A stretch of DNA of 64,000 bases from contig NZ_GL892076.1 of NCBI RefSeq assembly GCF_000213975.1, forward strand, positions 2,377,255 to 2,441,254, in the 5' to 3' direction. Below the pieces are notes generated by a model. That model was not told where the DNA came from. It did no database searches and saw only the letters and a list, made by a program, of their open reading frames with translations. Both the position numbers and the translations under genes were made by a program. Shown piece by piece: positions 33,751 through 43,630 of this stretch (position 1 is its first letter; the number at the start of each line of letters is the position of its first letter). Origin of the DNA: Centipeda periodontii DSM 2778 (lineage in GTDB: Bacteria > Bacillota > Negativicutes > Selenomonadales > Selenomonadaceae).

Positions 33751-34155
33751 TTATGCTGCCGGTGCCGGGCTTCCCTCTCCCGTTTCTTCCACATCTGCGG
33801 GAGGAGTTCTCATATGTACGAACGAGTCCTCCGAAAGCGGCTCAAAATTTGACGATTCCGCAAATTCCTCTGACGCCTTCGTCCCATTCTCCACTGCATC
33901 AAAATCAATATCATCTGCGTCGTAGAACTGTGTCTGCATATCCTGCATCCGCTCTGCTGGGAGTTTGTCAAAAGCCGCCCAGCCCTTTGCCTCAAGAACA
34001 AATGTCACGAGATAGGTGAATGCACCGGCACACACAAATGCGGCAAAACTTCGCAGTAGTGCTGTTGCGATACGCGCATCACCGACAATTCCGGTAATAA
34101 ACACAATGAGTGCAGCGATAACAGAAAACACCAGCGACATACCGAGTTTGAACAT
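33751..34155 (-). CDS. Small membrane protein in the che region, unknown function
   Basis: Two membrane helices (residues ~6-30 and ~38-60) are followed by an acidic soluble tail of ~75 residues (FYDADDIDFDAVENGTKASE). The start ATG 34155 lies nine bases after GAGG. Its place between cheD and fliA corresponds to small membrane genes at that site in related operons. I recognise no domain. Confidence 0.7.
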   Translation of the reverse strand: MFKLGMSLVFSVIAALIVFITGIVGDARIATALLRSFAAFVCAGAFTYLVTFVLEAKGWAAFDKLPAERMQDMQTQFYDADDIDFDAVENGTKASEEFAESSNFEPLSEDSFVHMRTPPADVEETGEGSPAPAA

Positions 34156-34169
34156 CTTCTTCACCCTCT

Positions 34170-34655
34170 CTATATGGTTTTATCTCCCTTGCTGACGGTC
34201 TTCACCGTATACGAACCATCGTTGAGATCAATCGCAACGGTCCGCCCGTAGTTGAGTCCGGTGTCCTCCGCGATGAGACGAATCCCCTCCTGCGCCAGAA
34301 GCTCCTTCGCCGCCTGTGCATTGCGCTCTCCAACGCGCATCACACTCGTTGTATTGGAGAACGCAAACATCTGAGCGCCCCCCGCAATCTTCGCCACAAG
34401 ACGTGATTTTACGGCTCCGAGTTTCAAAACATCCGCAAGCATAAGGGGAAATCCCGTATCAATAAATTTGGCGGGGGTATCCGAGGGGCGTGCCTGTTTG
34501 CTGTCCGGCAGCATATAGTGAAGGAGCCCCCCCACCTTTGTCTTGGGATCGTAAAGCGAAAGACCGATACAGGAGCCCAGTCCGTAGCTGATGAGTGTGG
34601 ACGGAGCTGAGCCGACTTTGTAGTCGGCCATACCGACTTTAATCAAATCCGGCAT
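34170..34655 (-). CDS. cheD: Chemoreceptor glutamine deamidase CheD
   Basis: CheD deamidates glutamines on chemoreceptors and, with CheC, forms an adaptation loop as in Bacillus. LISYGLGSCIGLSLYD carries the catalytic Cys and GLLHYMLPDS the His; INDG-like SYTVKTVSKGD closes the domain. ATG 34655 has AGGAG nine bases upstream; a TTG three codons earlier is also in frame. It overlaps the end of cheC by translational coupling distance. Confidence 0.93.
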   Translation of the reverse strand: MPDLIKVGMADYKVGSAPSTLISYGLGSCIGLSLYDPKTKVGGLLHYMLPDSKQARPSDTPAKFIDTGFPLMLADVLKLGAVKSRLVAKIAGGAQMFAFSNTTSVMRVGERNAQAAKELLAQEGIRLIAEDTGLNYGRTVAIDLNDGSYTVKTVSKGDKTI

Positions 34656-34656
34656 A

Positions 34657-35280
34657 TCATCCAACTCCTACCGCATTCATAATGGTGCTGAGAGAACCTG
34701 GATCGGGAACAAGGAAAAAATGTCCGCTGATGCTCCGATCCTCTGCGACAAAATTCGTTTCAATGAGCAGTGCATGATCGCCCATCTCACCAAGCTGGAC
34801 CAAGACGACATTGAGAATAGCACCCGCCATATCCACGGCAAGGGCAGGGATGGACGGGAGCATACTCATCCCTGTGAATGTGTAGAACGCATTCAGATAG
34901 GACCCGGCAAGAATGTTGCCGATCTCCATAAGCGCGGATTCGTCCATCGAGTCCAGTTCGATGGTTTCGCCCCGCTCACGTCCGAGCAGTGTATCCACGA
35001 GTGCAAAGGCACTGTCCCGTGGAATGAGAAAGAGGATGTTGCTGGGTGCCTTGCCGTAAACGCGCAGGAAAATACCGACGACAACCAATTCCGGTCCGCC
35101 GACAAATTCCGGTACATCTTCAATTGGAACGAGTGCCACATGGGGCACATTCATCTCAATACGGTGCTGAATCAGACGGGAAAGTGCCGTCGCAGAATTT
35201 CCCGCACCAACATTTCCAATCTCCCTGAGTACATCCAGCTGCAGCTCTGACAGTTCTGTCAGATTCTCATCTACGCTCAT
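34657..35280 (-). CDS. cheC: CheY-P phosphatase CheC
   Basis: The 207 residues carry both conserved phosphatase motifs: LREIGNVGAGNSATAL in the first half and LMEIGNILAGSYLNAF in the second, each with the Glu and Asn needed for CheY-P dephosphorylation. CheC also binds CheD. Gene order cheW-cheC-cheD is retained. Confidence 0.94.
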   Translation of the reverse strand: MSVDENLTELSELQLDVLREIGNVGAGNSATALSRLIQHRIEMNVPHVALVPIEDVPEFVGGPELVVVGIFLRVYGKAPSNILFLIPRDSAFALVDTLLGRERGETIELDSMDESALMEIGNILAGSYLNAFYTFTGMSMLPSIPALAVDMAGAILNVVLVQLGEMGDHALLIETNFVAEDRSISGHFFLVPDPGSLSTIMNAVGVG

Positions 35281-35328
35281 TGACTCTACCTCTCATCACG
35301 GGGCAATGATCGAGGATCTCAGATCCCC

Positions 35329-35796
35329 TTATTTTGCTTCCTTTGGAAGCCCGACAATCTCCTCCAGATTCAGGAGGACAATGAGTCTGCCCCTGATATT
35401 GCCAATCCCGCTGAGGAATCGGCTGCTCTCGCGCGCATTCATCGCCTTTTTCGTATCGATGGGCGCATTCTCGAGACTCAGCACCTCAGTCACGGCATCG
35501 ACGAGCATGCCAACATGGACATCCTCGACGGAAACCGTAACGATGCGCGTGCGGTCCGTATAAGGCGTTTCGGCAAGTCCGAGCCGCTGCTTGAGATCGA
35601 TGACGGGGAGCACCGAGCCGCGCAGATTGATGACGCCCTTGATAAAGTCCGCTGCAAACGGAACGCGCGTGATGTCCGTCAGGTTGCGGATCTCCTGCAC
35701 GTTCAGAATGCTGACACCATATTCTTCGTCGCGCAGATTGAACGCCACGTACTGGGAGTTCTGCAGCGCATTCCCCTGATTCATATCCTCTGCCAT
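35329..35796 (-). CDS. cheW: Chemotaxis adaptor CheW
   Basis: CheW joins receptors to CheA. The 155 residues have the SH3-like CheW fold: YVAFNLRDEEYGVSILNVQEI, FIKGVINLRGSVLPVIDLKQRL and VDAVTEVLSL. It follows cheA by 18 bases. Confidence 0.95.
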   Translation of the reverse strand: MAEDMNQGNALQNSQYVAFNLRDEEYGVSILNVQEIRNLTDITRVPFAADFIKGVINLRGSVLPVIDLKQRLGLAETPYTDRTRIVTVSVEDVHVGMLVDAVTEVLSLENAPIDTKKAMNARESSRFLSGIGNIRGRLIVLLNLEEIVGLPKEAK

Positions 35797-35814
35797 CTTC
35801 TTTGCCCTCCCCTT

Positions 35815-37851
35815 TTACTGCTGTATCATCGTCGCAACGTCAAGAATCAGTGCGACCCTCCCGTCGCCAAGCACGGTCGCCCCACCGAAGAGCTTGAGTC
35901 CGGCGAAGAGATTGCCGAGTGTTTTGATAACGATTTCCTGCTGACCGATCAGATTGTCAACAACGATGCCCGCCTTCGCCTCGCCGGCGTGAACGACGAC
36001 AACGAAATGCTCGTCGGAGTCCTTCGTATGAGGAACCTGCAGAGCCTCCTCCATGCGGATGATCGGGATGATCTCTCCGCGCAGAACAATGACCTCCTTG
36101 TTCTGAACGGTCTGAATGTCGCTCGGCTCGATGTTGATCGTGCTGTCGATGGAGGTGAGCGGAATGGCGTACATCTCCTCCTGCACGCGTACGAGCATTG
36201 CCTGAATGATGGCAAGCGTGAGCGGCAGCTTGATCTTGAAGATGGATCCCTCGTCGATGTGGGTTTCCACATCGACATGTCCCGAGAGTGCCTCGATTTT
36301 GCTGCGCACAACGTCCATACCGACGCCGCGGCCGGAGATGTCCGTGATCTGCTCCGCCGTCGAAAAGCCGGGCAGGAAGATCAGTCGAACAGCATCCGCA
36401 TCGTCGAGGCTGTCCGCCTCACTCTGCGTGACCATGCCCTTCTCGACCGCCTTGCGGCGGATCTTGTTCGCATCAATGCCTGCACCGTCGTCCGTGATCA
36501 TGATGACAACGTTATTGCCCTCGTGGCGCGCGATAAGACCGACCTCGCCAGTGCGCGATTTGCCCTTTGCCTCGCGTACATCGGGACTCTCAACGCCGTG
36601 GTCGAGCGAGTTGCGCAGAAGGTGCATGATCGGATCACCGATCTCATCGATCACGGTACGATCCAGCTCTGTCTCCTCGCCCTCGATCGTGAGGTTGATT
36701 TCCTTGCCCAGTTCCTTGGACACGTCGCGCACCATGCGTGGGAAGCGGTTGAACACGGCGCTGACCGGAACCATGCGCACCTTCATGACAATGTTCTGCA
36801 GATCGCCCGTGACGCGATCCATCTGCTCAAGCGTCTCCATCAGATCGGTGAGGCGATGTGTCTGCCCGATCTGCTCCAGACGAACTTTATTGATAACGAG
36901 CTCGCCCATGAGGTTCATGAGCGTATCGAGTTTTTCAATATCGACGCGGACACTCTGACTCTGGTGCTGCTTCTTGGGCGCAGCAGCCGCCGGCTTTGCC
37001 GCCTCTTTCTTTGCTGCCGGAGCCGCCGGCTTTGCTGCAGGAGCCGCTGCTGCCGGTGCAGGCGCAGCCCCCTTGCCGACCTTGTCGGGATCAACCGACT
37101 CAACGTGAACGTCCTCAATCTCAGAAACTGTATCCACAGCATTCTGCACGGCCTGGGCATCGGCGCTTGTCGCAATAATTATCTCAAAGCTGCGTTCGAA
37201 CTTCTCCTGCTCCAAATCCTCTGCAGGCGGAACGCTCTTGATCACATCGCCGACCTCGTCCAGTGCCTGCATGACCATGACGGAACGTGCCGCCTTGAGA
37301 ACGCAGGTCTCCATCAAGGTAATCTTGGCGTGGAACAGATTCATGCCGGCTTCTTTTGCCTTCTTCATGACATCAAGATCGATGTCATCGAATTCCATCT
37401 CCGCCATCCCTGTGTTGCCGCCTGCCGCTACAGGGGCCGCTGCAGCGGGGGTTGCCGCAGCGGGAGCGGGTGTCCCCTTGGAAATGGAGCTGAGCTTGGC
37501 AACGAGATCGGAAACGTCGACAACATCCTCTGCCTCACCGTTGCCAACGCTGTCCACCATCTGCTCAAGCGAGTCCAAACACTTGAACAGCGTGTCTATG
37601 ATATCCTCATTGAGCTTGAGCTGGCTCTTGCGAACAAGATCGAGTACATCCTCCATCTCATGTGTCAGTTCCGCAATCTTGGCAAACCCCATCGTCGCTG
37701 ACATGCCCTTCAGTGTATGTGCGTTACGGAAGATGTCGTTGACGGCGTCGATCTCCTCCATGTTCTCTTCGAGGCGCAGAAGACCTTCGTTGAGCGACTG
37801 CAGATGCTCGTGCGACTCATCCAGGAACATATCCATATACTGGTTATCCAT
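35815..37851 (-). CDS. cheA: Chemotaxis histidine kinase CheA
   Basis: CheA phosphorylates CheY and CheB in response to receptors. In order: HPt domain with His45 (FRNAHTLKGMSATMG), a CheY-binding P2 region between Ala/Pro linkers (about 175-275), dimerisation helices (EKLDTLMNLMGELVINK), the kinase domain with LRNSLDHGVE (N box), DDGAGIDANK, and SGRGVGMDVV (G boxes), then a CheW-like regulatory domain to residue 678. All catalytic boxes are intact. Confidence 0.97.
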   Translation of the reverse strand: MDNQYMDMFLDESHEHLQSLNEGLLRLEENMEEIDAVNDIFRNAHTLKGMSATMGFAKIAELTHEMEDVLDLVRKSQLKLNEDIIDTLFKCLDSLEQMVDSVGNGEAEDVVDVSDLVAKLSSISKGTPAPAAATPAAAAPVAAGGNTGMAEMEFDDIDLDVMKKAKEAGMNLFHAKITLMETCVLKAARSVMVMQALDEVGDVIKSVPPAEDLEQEKFERSFEIIIATSADAQAVQNAVDTVSEIEDVHVESVDPDKVGKGAAPAPAAAAPAAKPAAPAAKKEAAKPAAAAPKKQHQSQSVRVDIEKLDTLMNLMGELVINKVRLEQIGQTHRLTDLMETLEQMDRVTGDLQNIVMKVRMVPVSAVFNRFPRMVRDVSKELGKEINLTIEGEETELDRTVIDEIGDPIMHLLRNSLDHGVESPDVREAKGKSRTGEVGLIARHEGNNVVIMITDDGAGIDANKIRRKAVEKGMVTQSEADSLDDADAVRLIFLPGFSTAEQITDISGRGVGMDVVRSKIEALSGHVDVETHIDEGSIFKIKLPLTLAIIQAMLVRVQEEMYAIPLTSIDSTINIEPSDIQTVQNKEVIVLRGEIIPIIRMEEALQVPHTKDSDEHFVVVVHAGEAKAGIVVDNLIGQQEIVIKTLGNLFAGLKLFGGATVLGDGRVALILDVATMIQQ

Positions 37852-37869
37852 TGATATTCCCCCTATTTC

Positions 37870-38496
37870 CTATCTTCTCACAGCCGCCTCAATCGCGCGC
37901 GCGATCTGCGGCAATGGGCATATCTCATCGGCCAGCCCCGCGTCGATCACGGATTTTGGCATCCCGTAGACGACACAAGTCGCTTCATCCTGCGCAATGC
38001 AGTAACCGCCGTTTTCCTTAATCTTACGCATCCCTTCGCGTCCGTCGCTGCCCATCCCCGTGAGGATCACGGCGACGACGGCCTTCCCCAGATGTGCGAC
38101 AGAGTCATACATCACATTGACGGCAGGGCGATGGTTTCCGACGGGTGGCTCATCGCTGAGCGCAACGCGCCGCACACCGGACTTATGCAGAATACGCAGA
38201 TGATAATTCCCGGGAGCAATGTAGACACATCCGGCTTCCAGTACGTCTCCATCCCTCGCCTCCCGCACATTCACCTGTGAAACGCTGTGCAGGCGCCCTG
38301 CAAGGGCTCCCGTAAATCCCGCAGGCATATGCTGCACAACGACCACGGGACAAGGAAAATCGGAAGGCAGCTGCGTGATGACTGTCTGTAGCGCCTGTGG
38401 TCCACCGGTGGAGGAACCGATGACAACGAGTCGCATACGTATGCGCGGCGACACTCTATCGCCGAAAACAAACGCCTTTCTCACTGAGTCAGTCAT
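37870..38496 (-). CDS. cheB: CheB-type methylesterase without receiver domain
   Basis: The catalytic domain of protein-glutamate methylesterase is complete: GSSTGGP (Ser29), VVVQHMPAGFT (His56) and VILTGMGSDG (the Asp). The protein is only 208 residues. The N-terminal ~140-residue receiver domain of normal CheB is missing, with just ~20 residues before the catalytic fold. The gene overlaps the PilZ gene by eight bases, so no receiver sequence has been displaced nearby. Without a receiver it would be constitutive or controlled by another protein. Confidence 0.88.
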   Translation of the reverse strand: MTDSVRKAFVFGDRVSPRIRMRLVVIGSSTGGPQALQTVITQLPSDFPCPVVVVQHMPAGFTGALAGRLHSVSQVNVREARDGDVLEAGCVYIAPGNYHLRILHKSGVRRVALSDEPPVGNHRPAVNVMYDSVAHLGKAVVAVILTGMGSDGREGMRKIKENGGYCIAQDEATCVVYGMPKSVIDAGLADEICPLPQIARAIEAAVRR

Positions 38497-39181
38497 CTTT
38501 TACGCGCTCCACCTGAGCGCGCTGCACATGGAACAGATAGCGAATGATCTTATCCCTTATGCCGCGCGAAATGCCTTGAAACTGGACACCAACATGATAG
38601 ATCGGCGTATCCTCCTCGCGTTCCACCCGCGTACAGCGGATGACCCGCGTCATGAGTTCAATCGTACCGATCCCCGGAATATCATTGATCTCCAATGCAG
38701 CATTCGAGTTGAGAGACACGGATTTCGGCCATGCAAATGCGAGACCGCTGCCGCTCAGATCCACAAGGGGCACACGCTTCGGGGCATCGATCTTTCCATC
38801 TCGATCAACGAGGCGAATCGTTGCGGTAAGGTTGACACTGATGCGGAAAAATCCACGCTTTTGAAAGCGCTCTGCTACCTCGGGAAGCGAAAGATGAAGA
38901 ACGGGAATGCGCCCCTCATGGCGTCCGTGACTGCGATGCACGCAAAAGAAGCGATAGTGGCATCCGTCCCCTGCCGCAAGCACATAGAGATTTTCGCCGA
39001 CGTTAGGAATCACAGGAACACGGCGTTCGTCCACCGGCATGGCAACAACGAGGTCATCTCCGACAATGTCCTCTACACGACTCGTGTAGCCGGAGATTTC
39101 CTCCTCGTTGTTTTCAAAGAATATTTCCAGCCGTTGTCCGATAGCTAAAACACTCCTTGCCTGTACCAATTCGCCCGCCAT
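38489..39181 (-). CDS. PilZ-domain flagellar brake protein (YcgR-like)
   Basis: An N-terminal YcgR-type domain (residues ~5-95) precedes a PilZ domain. RGFFRISV supplies the RxxxR motif, and DLSGSGLAF the D/NxSxxG motif, that together bind cyclic-di-GMP. YcgR-type proteins slow or bias the motor when cyclic-di-GMP is high; acting here is inference. I chose ATG 39181 with AAGGAGG upstream; the longer frame overlaps flhG. It corresponds to the ypfA/motI-type gene between flhG and cheB. Confidence 0.88.
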   Translation of the reverse strand: MAGELVQARSVLAIGQRLEIFFENNEEEISGYTSRVEDIVGDDLVVAMPVDERRVPVIPNVGENLYVLAAGDGCHYRFFCVHRSHGRHEGRIPVLHLSLPEVAERFQKRGFFRISVNLTATIRLVDRDGKIDAPKRVPLVDLSGSGLAFAWPKSVSLNSNAALEINDIPGIGTIELMTRVIRCTRVEREEDTPIYHVGVQFQGISRGIRDKIIRYLFHVQRAQVERVKDD

Positions 39182-39200
39182 CCTGAATTTTCCTCCTTGG

Positions 39201-40097
39201 CTACGTCGAAAACTTAAAAATTTGCTGTAAAAAACCTTTCCACCCATGTTTCACATGCATTTCACTACCGGTGAGCAGCGCCTGTGCCAGCGCATCGATG
39301 CAGCGTGCCGCTGCGGCATTGGGTGTTTCTTTGAGCAGCGGAGCCTGTCGTCGTACCGCCTTCGTAACGGCGGTATCCTCAAACACATAACCGAGGCAGG
39401 GCACCTTCATATGCAGGAATTTCTCCGCAGCACGCTGCAATTTCATGGCAACCTCGCGGCTCTCCTTCGGTTCGTAAACACGATTGATAATCAAGCGGAG
39501 GTTTTTTTGTGTTGCATAAATACTGTACGCCTTCATCACGGCATAGGCATCCGTGAGCGAGGTAGGCTCCGGTGTTGTCACGAGGAGGACTTCATCTGCC
39601 GCGAGAATAAAATCCATCACATTGCGTCCCAGACCTGCGCCCGTATCGACCAAGATCAGATCAGCGCGCGTAGCGCAATCCGCAAGTTTTTGCTGAAGCA
39701 GCAATTTTTCCGCATGATCGTATGCAAGAGCCTTTTCGATGCCCGAGCCACCGGAGATATACTGAATGCCATGCGGCGTTTCAACAATGACATCATCCAG
39801 CTTCACGTCCGGTCGCAGCAGGTCAAGCAAATACTTACGCGATGCTGACCCAAGCAGGATGTCCACATTTGCCATGCCGAGATCGGCGTCAATGACAAGT
39901 ACGCGAAGTCCCCTGCGTCGAAGCGCAAGCGCAAGATTGACGGCAAGATTTGTTTTCCCCACGCCCCCCTTGCCGCTTGTAATCGCAATCACGCGTACAT
40001 TGCCCCACGCCCTAGTCTGCATAAAAGAGAGGTCTTCGGGCATCTCCGCCGTGTCAATGCCGACCATTTGACGCAGCCGCGTTGCCTGATCTGTCAT
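39201..40097 (-). CDS. flhG: Flagellar number regulator FlhG (YlxH), MinD-like ATPase
   Basis: The deviant Walker A SGKGGVGKTNLAVNLALAL, DADLGMANVDILLG and VDTGAGLGRNVMDF are MinD/ParA motifs. FlhG controls flagellar number and placement by acting on FlhF and by assisting C-ring assembly through FliM/FliY. The 298-residue protein has the N-terminal DQATRLRQMV segment, a DQAxxLR motif that stimulates the FlhF GTPase. It directly follows flhF. Confidence 0.95.
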   Translation of the reverse strand: MTDQATRLRQMVGIDTAEMPEDLSFMQTRAWGNVRVIAITSGKGGVGKTNLAVNLALALRRRGLRVLVIDADLGMANVDILLGSASRKYLLDLLRPDVKLDDVIVETPHGIQYISGGSGIEKALAYDHAEKLLLQQKLADCATRADLILVDTGAGLGRNVMDFILAADEVLLVTTPEPTSLTDAYAVMKAYSIYATQKNLRLIINRVYEPKESREVAMKLQRAAEKFLHMKVPCLGYVFEDTAVTKAVRRQAPLLKETPNAAAARCIDALAQALLTGSEMHVKHGWKGFLQQIFKFST

Positions 40098-40098
40098 A

Positions 40099-41487
40099 TC
40101 ATTCCCTCAAAAGCAATTCCGCAAGTCGATCTGCCGTCGCCGGTATAATATCATCCGGAACACTCTGCCCATTCGACAGAAACGAGAGAGAAAGTTCCTT
40201 CCCCGCAAGCAGGTTGAGTACCATGCCGATCGTTTGCGTTTCATCCGTCTTTGTAAAGATGATGTGATCCGGGTTGCACGAGGAGAAGCGCTTCATAATC
40301 TCTGCCGCATCCGCTTCCTTCGTCGTTGCGCTAACGACGAGATGCTTCTCCATGCGCGGGTGCGCGTCGAGCAACTCCTTGAGCTCGTCCATCTGAAACT
40401 CATTGTATTGACTGCGCCCCGCCGTATCGACAAGAACGAAATCCTTACTGCGATGGCGCGCAATCGCTTTTCTAAGATCTGCAGCAGAGTAGACAACTTC
40501 GACGGGAAGTCCCAAAATCTCCGCATATTTCTTAAGCTGTTCCACGGCAGAAATGCGGTATGTGTCCGCCGTAATGAGTGCACCCTTGAGATTCTGTTCC
40601 AGAACGAAATGCGCCGCCACTTTTGCGAGCGTTGTCGTCTTCCCCACTCCCGTCGTCCCGATAAAGGCGGCCACACGTGAGGAACGTCCGCCTGTTCTCA
40701 GCCCATCGGTAAAATTCATTATTTGGGAAAGATAGGAGGCAAGAACGCCCGGCGCACGAGGATCCAGACTGTCCATGTTTACGTCGGCAATGGGAATCTT
40801 TCCCGAGAGCTCCTCGCAGAGATCTTCGCGAACATCCTGACGATGCAGGGCATCCCGAATGGAAATAATTTCCTTTGGCTGATTCGCCGCCATCATGGAG
40901 GCGAGCATCGTCTTCATCTGCGCAAGTTCATCTTCAAGAAGACGAATGCGCTCTGCTGCGCCATTCTCGGCCGAGGTTGCGCGTGCCGGCTCCGATTCTG
41001 CTTCCTGTGCGGGCAACGGCGCTGGTACCCCCTGAGATGAAGCATAGGGCGCAGGCGTCTGCGGCAAAGGCACAACAGGTGCCGCCGGCATAGCATATGC
41101 CTCCGGCAGATATGTCGTCATCCCTGGATTTGCTGCATAAGGCTCCACCGCTGATGATTCCGTCCCATATGTATCGTACGCCGACAGAACGGCACGCGCA
41201 GGCATCGCTGACGGTCCCTCTGTGGGAGGTTCCGACATCCGGTACTGATTGAGGACGTTGGAGGGAAGAATCGGTGCAACCGGCGGAACATAGGCAGACG
41301 CAGAGCGCGGTACCCGCGCCTGCGTCTCATCGACGGCGGCAGTCACTTCGATCATTTCCGCGCCGCCGAGGACACCACCTTCCCGGTATTTTTTTGTGTG
41401 AAGGAGCACGGCATCACTGCCGAGTTCGTCCTTAATCTGTTCCATGGCCTCCTTTACCGAGGAAGCACGTACCGTCTTGACCTGCAC
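40099..41487 (-). CDS. flhF: Flagellar SRP-type GTPase FlhF
   Basis: FlhF marks the site of flagellar assembly. The N-terminus MQVKTVRASSVKEAMEQIK is the family B domain, followed by a Pro/Ala-rich linker and an NG GTPase domain with FIGTTGVGKTTTLAK, VDTAGRSQYNE and FTKTDETQTIG. It has 462 residues. The start is GTG, right after the flhA stop. Confidence 0.95.
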   Translation of the reverse strand: MQVKTVRASSVKEAMEQIKDELGSDAVLLHTKKYREGGVLGGAEMIEVTAAVDETQARVPRSASAYVPPVAPILPSNVLNQYRMSEPPTEGPSAMPARAVLSAYDTYGTESSAVEPYAANPGMTTYLPEAYAMPAAPVVPLPQTPAPYASSQGVPAPLPAQEAESEPARATSAENGAAERIRLLEDELAQMKTMLASMMAANQPKEIISIRDALHRQDVREDLCEELSGKIPIADVNMDSLDPRAPGVLASYLSQIMNFTDGLRTGGRSSRVAAFIGTTGVGKTTTLAKVAAHFVLEQNLKGALITADTYRISAVEQLKKYAEILGLPVEVVYSAADLRKAIARHRSKDFVLVDTAGRSQYNEFQMDELKELLDAHPRMEKHLVVSATTKEADAAEIMKRFSSCNPDHIIFTKTDETQTIGMVLNLLAGKELSLSFLSNGQSVPDDIIPATADRLAELLLRE

Positions 41488-43584
41488 TTAGATTCTCACC
41501 ACCCCAAGGATCTGGATTTCAACATTCTGCTCAATCTCCGCATGGGAGAGCACAATCAGCCCCGGTATGGAGCGCTCGACAAGATTTCGGAAATAGGGGC
41601 GCACCGTCGGACTCGTGAGAACAATCGGCTGATACCCCTGATCGGTCAGCTTCTTCAGTTCCTCCTGCAGTGCCGTCAAGAGCTTCTGCATGGAGTCGGG
41701 ATCAAGGCTGACATAGGAACCGTGCTCCGTGCGCTGGACACCGCCCGCAATCTTGTTCTCAATTGCAGGATCGAGTGTAATGCACGGCAGGACGCCGTTC
41801 TGGACATTCTGCTGTGTGATGTGGCGTGCCATCGCATGGCGCACGTACTCCGTCAGAATATCCGTATCCTTCGTAGCGGTACCGTAGTCGGCAAGCACCT
41901 CAAGAATTGTGCTCATATCGCGGATGGAGATGCGTTCATGCAGGAGATTCGCAAGTACCTTCTGCACCTCACCCACGCTGAGCAGATTGGGTACGACCTC
42001 GTCCACAAGTGCACCGTTGGTTTTGTGCAGATTATCAAGGAGATTCTGCGTCTCCTGACGACCGAGGATCTCAGCCGCATGCTGCTTGATGATCTCCGTG
42101 AGATGGGTTGCGAGCACGGAAACTGCGTCGACCACAGTGTAGCCGTTCAGTTCCGCCTGCTCACGCTCGTTCTCCGAGATCCAGAGCGCGGGCAGACCAA
42201 ATGCGGGCTCCGTCGTCTCGATGCCCGGAACCTCCTCGAACACCGTCCCCGAATTCATTGCAAGATAGTGGTCGAGCATGAGTTCCCCGCGTGCAATCTC
42301 AATCCCCTTGAGTTTGATAATATAGGCGTTCGGCTTGATCTGTATGTTATCGCGAATGCGGATCGTCGGCACAACAAGTCCGAGTTCAAGTGCGCATTGC
42401 CGCCGAATCATAACGATACGGTCGAGCAAATCGCCGCCCTGTCCCGTATCGACAAGAGGGATAAGGCTGTACCCGATCTCGAGTTCCATCGGATCGACCT
42501 GCAGAAGCGAAACGATATTCTCCGGCGTCGTTGCCTCTTTCTTCGCCTTCGCTTTCTGCTCGACCTGCTGCACTTCCTGTTCCACCGCCTGACCGCGATA
42601 CAGGTTCCATGCAATGAAAGCGCAAACAAGTGCCAACGCCGTGAACGGAACGCCCGGCAGCCCCGGCATGATTGCAAGGAAGAGGAGCACGCCCGTGAGG
42701 ATCATGAAGATACGCGCATTATGGAAGAGCTGTTTCACGAGGTCGCTGCCGAGGTTCCCCTCTGCCGCCGAGCGCGTGACGATGATACCGGTTGCGGTCG
42801 AGATGAGGAGCGCCGGAATCTGCGCCACAAGACCTTCACCGACGGTCAGCAGCGTATACGTCTGGAGCGCCTGCGACGCATCCATATCGCGCTGCAGCAT
42901 ACCAATGACAAAGCCGCCGCCAATGTTGATGATCATAATAACGATCGCGGCAATCGCATCGCCCTTGACAAACTTCGAAGCACCGTCCATTGCGCCAAAG
43001 AAGTCCGATTCACGTTGTACCTTCTCGCGGCGGCGCTTTGCCTCCGCATCCGTGATTGCGCCCTGATTGAGGTCCGCGTCAATCGCCATCTGTTTACCGG
43101 GCATCGCATCGAGCGTAAAGCGTGCCGAAACCTCAGCGACACGCTCTGAGCCCTTTGTAATGACGATGAAGTTGACAACGACGAGGATGACAAACACGAT
43201 AAAACCGACCACGGCATTACCGCCGACAACAAAGTTGCCAAACGCAGTAATAACCTCCCCGGCATAGGCGTCCAAGAGGATCAGTCGCGTCGAGGAGATG
43301 TTCAGTGCGAGTCGAAAGAGCGTCGTAATGAGAAGCAGTGAAGGGAAGACCGACAGATCGAGTGCCTCCACATTGTAGATTGCCGACATTACGACGAGAA
43401 GTGCAATCGTAATATTCAAGCAGATAAGAACATCCAATAGAATTGTCGGCAACGGAATAATCATCATGATGACGATTGTTACGATAGCGACGGCGATCAG
43501 TATATCGCTGTACCGTTGTATGAGATTGCCGGATACAAGAGGATTTACACTGCCGGACTGCGGTGCTGCCATGCTCTCACTCAC
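41488..43584 (-). CDS. flhA: Flagellar export gate protein FlhA
   Basis: FlhA is the ring-forming export gate. Eight membrane helices occupy residues ~20-320, with the cytoplasmic loop FVKGDAIAAIVIM and DALPGKQM-like DAMPGKQMAIDADLNQG (FHIPEP motif region), and a C-terminal substrate-docking domain. The open frame begins at 43617, but a predicted transcription start near 43624 leaves no room for a ribosome site. I prefer GTG 43584, nine bases after AAGGG, or ATG 43572. It opens the flhA-flhF-flhG-che part of the operon with its own promoter. Confidence 0.93.
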   Translation of the reverse strand: MSESMAAPQSGSVNPLVSGNLIQRYSDILIAVAIVTIVIMMIIPLPTILLDVLICLNITIALLVVMSAIYNVEALDLSVFPSLLLITTLFRLALNISSTRLILLDAYAGEVITAFGNFVVGGNAVVGFIVFVILVVVNFIVITKGSERVAEVSARFTLDAMPGKQMAIDADLNQGAITDAEAKRRREKVQRESDFFGAMDGASKFVKGDAIAAIVIMIINIGGGFVIGMLQRDMDASQALQTYTLLTVGEGLVAQIPALLISTATGIIVTRSAAEGNLGSDLVKQLFHNARIFMILTGVLLFLAIMPGLPGVPFTALALVCAFIAWNLYRGQAVEQEVQQVEQKAKAKKEATTPENIVSLLQVDPMELEIGYSLIPLVDTGQGGDLLDRIVMIRRQCALELGLVVPTIRIRDNIQIKPNAYIIKLKGIEIARGELMLDHYLAMNSGTVFEEVPGIETTEPAFGLPALWISENEREQAELNGYTVVDAVSVLATHLTEIIKQHAAEILGRQETQNLLDNLHKTNGALVDEVVPNLLSVGEVQKVLANLLHERISIRDMSTILEVLADYGTATKDTDILTEYVRHAMARHITQQNVQNGVLPCITLDPAIENKIAGGVQRTEHGSYVSLDPDSMQKLLTALQEELKKLTDQGYQPIVLTSPTVRPYFRNLVERSIPGLIVLSHAEIEQNVEIQILGVVRI

Positions 43585-43630
43585 TCCCTCGTTCCCTTTG
43601 AAGACGATTCCATACATCCCCTAAATAGAT

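Noticed and set aside
35515-37701. 728-codon plus-strand open frame opposite cheA and cheW
   Set aside because: Antisense shadow of cheA; no start context and no recognisable motif.
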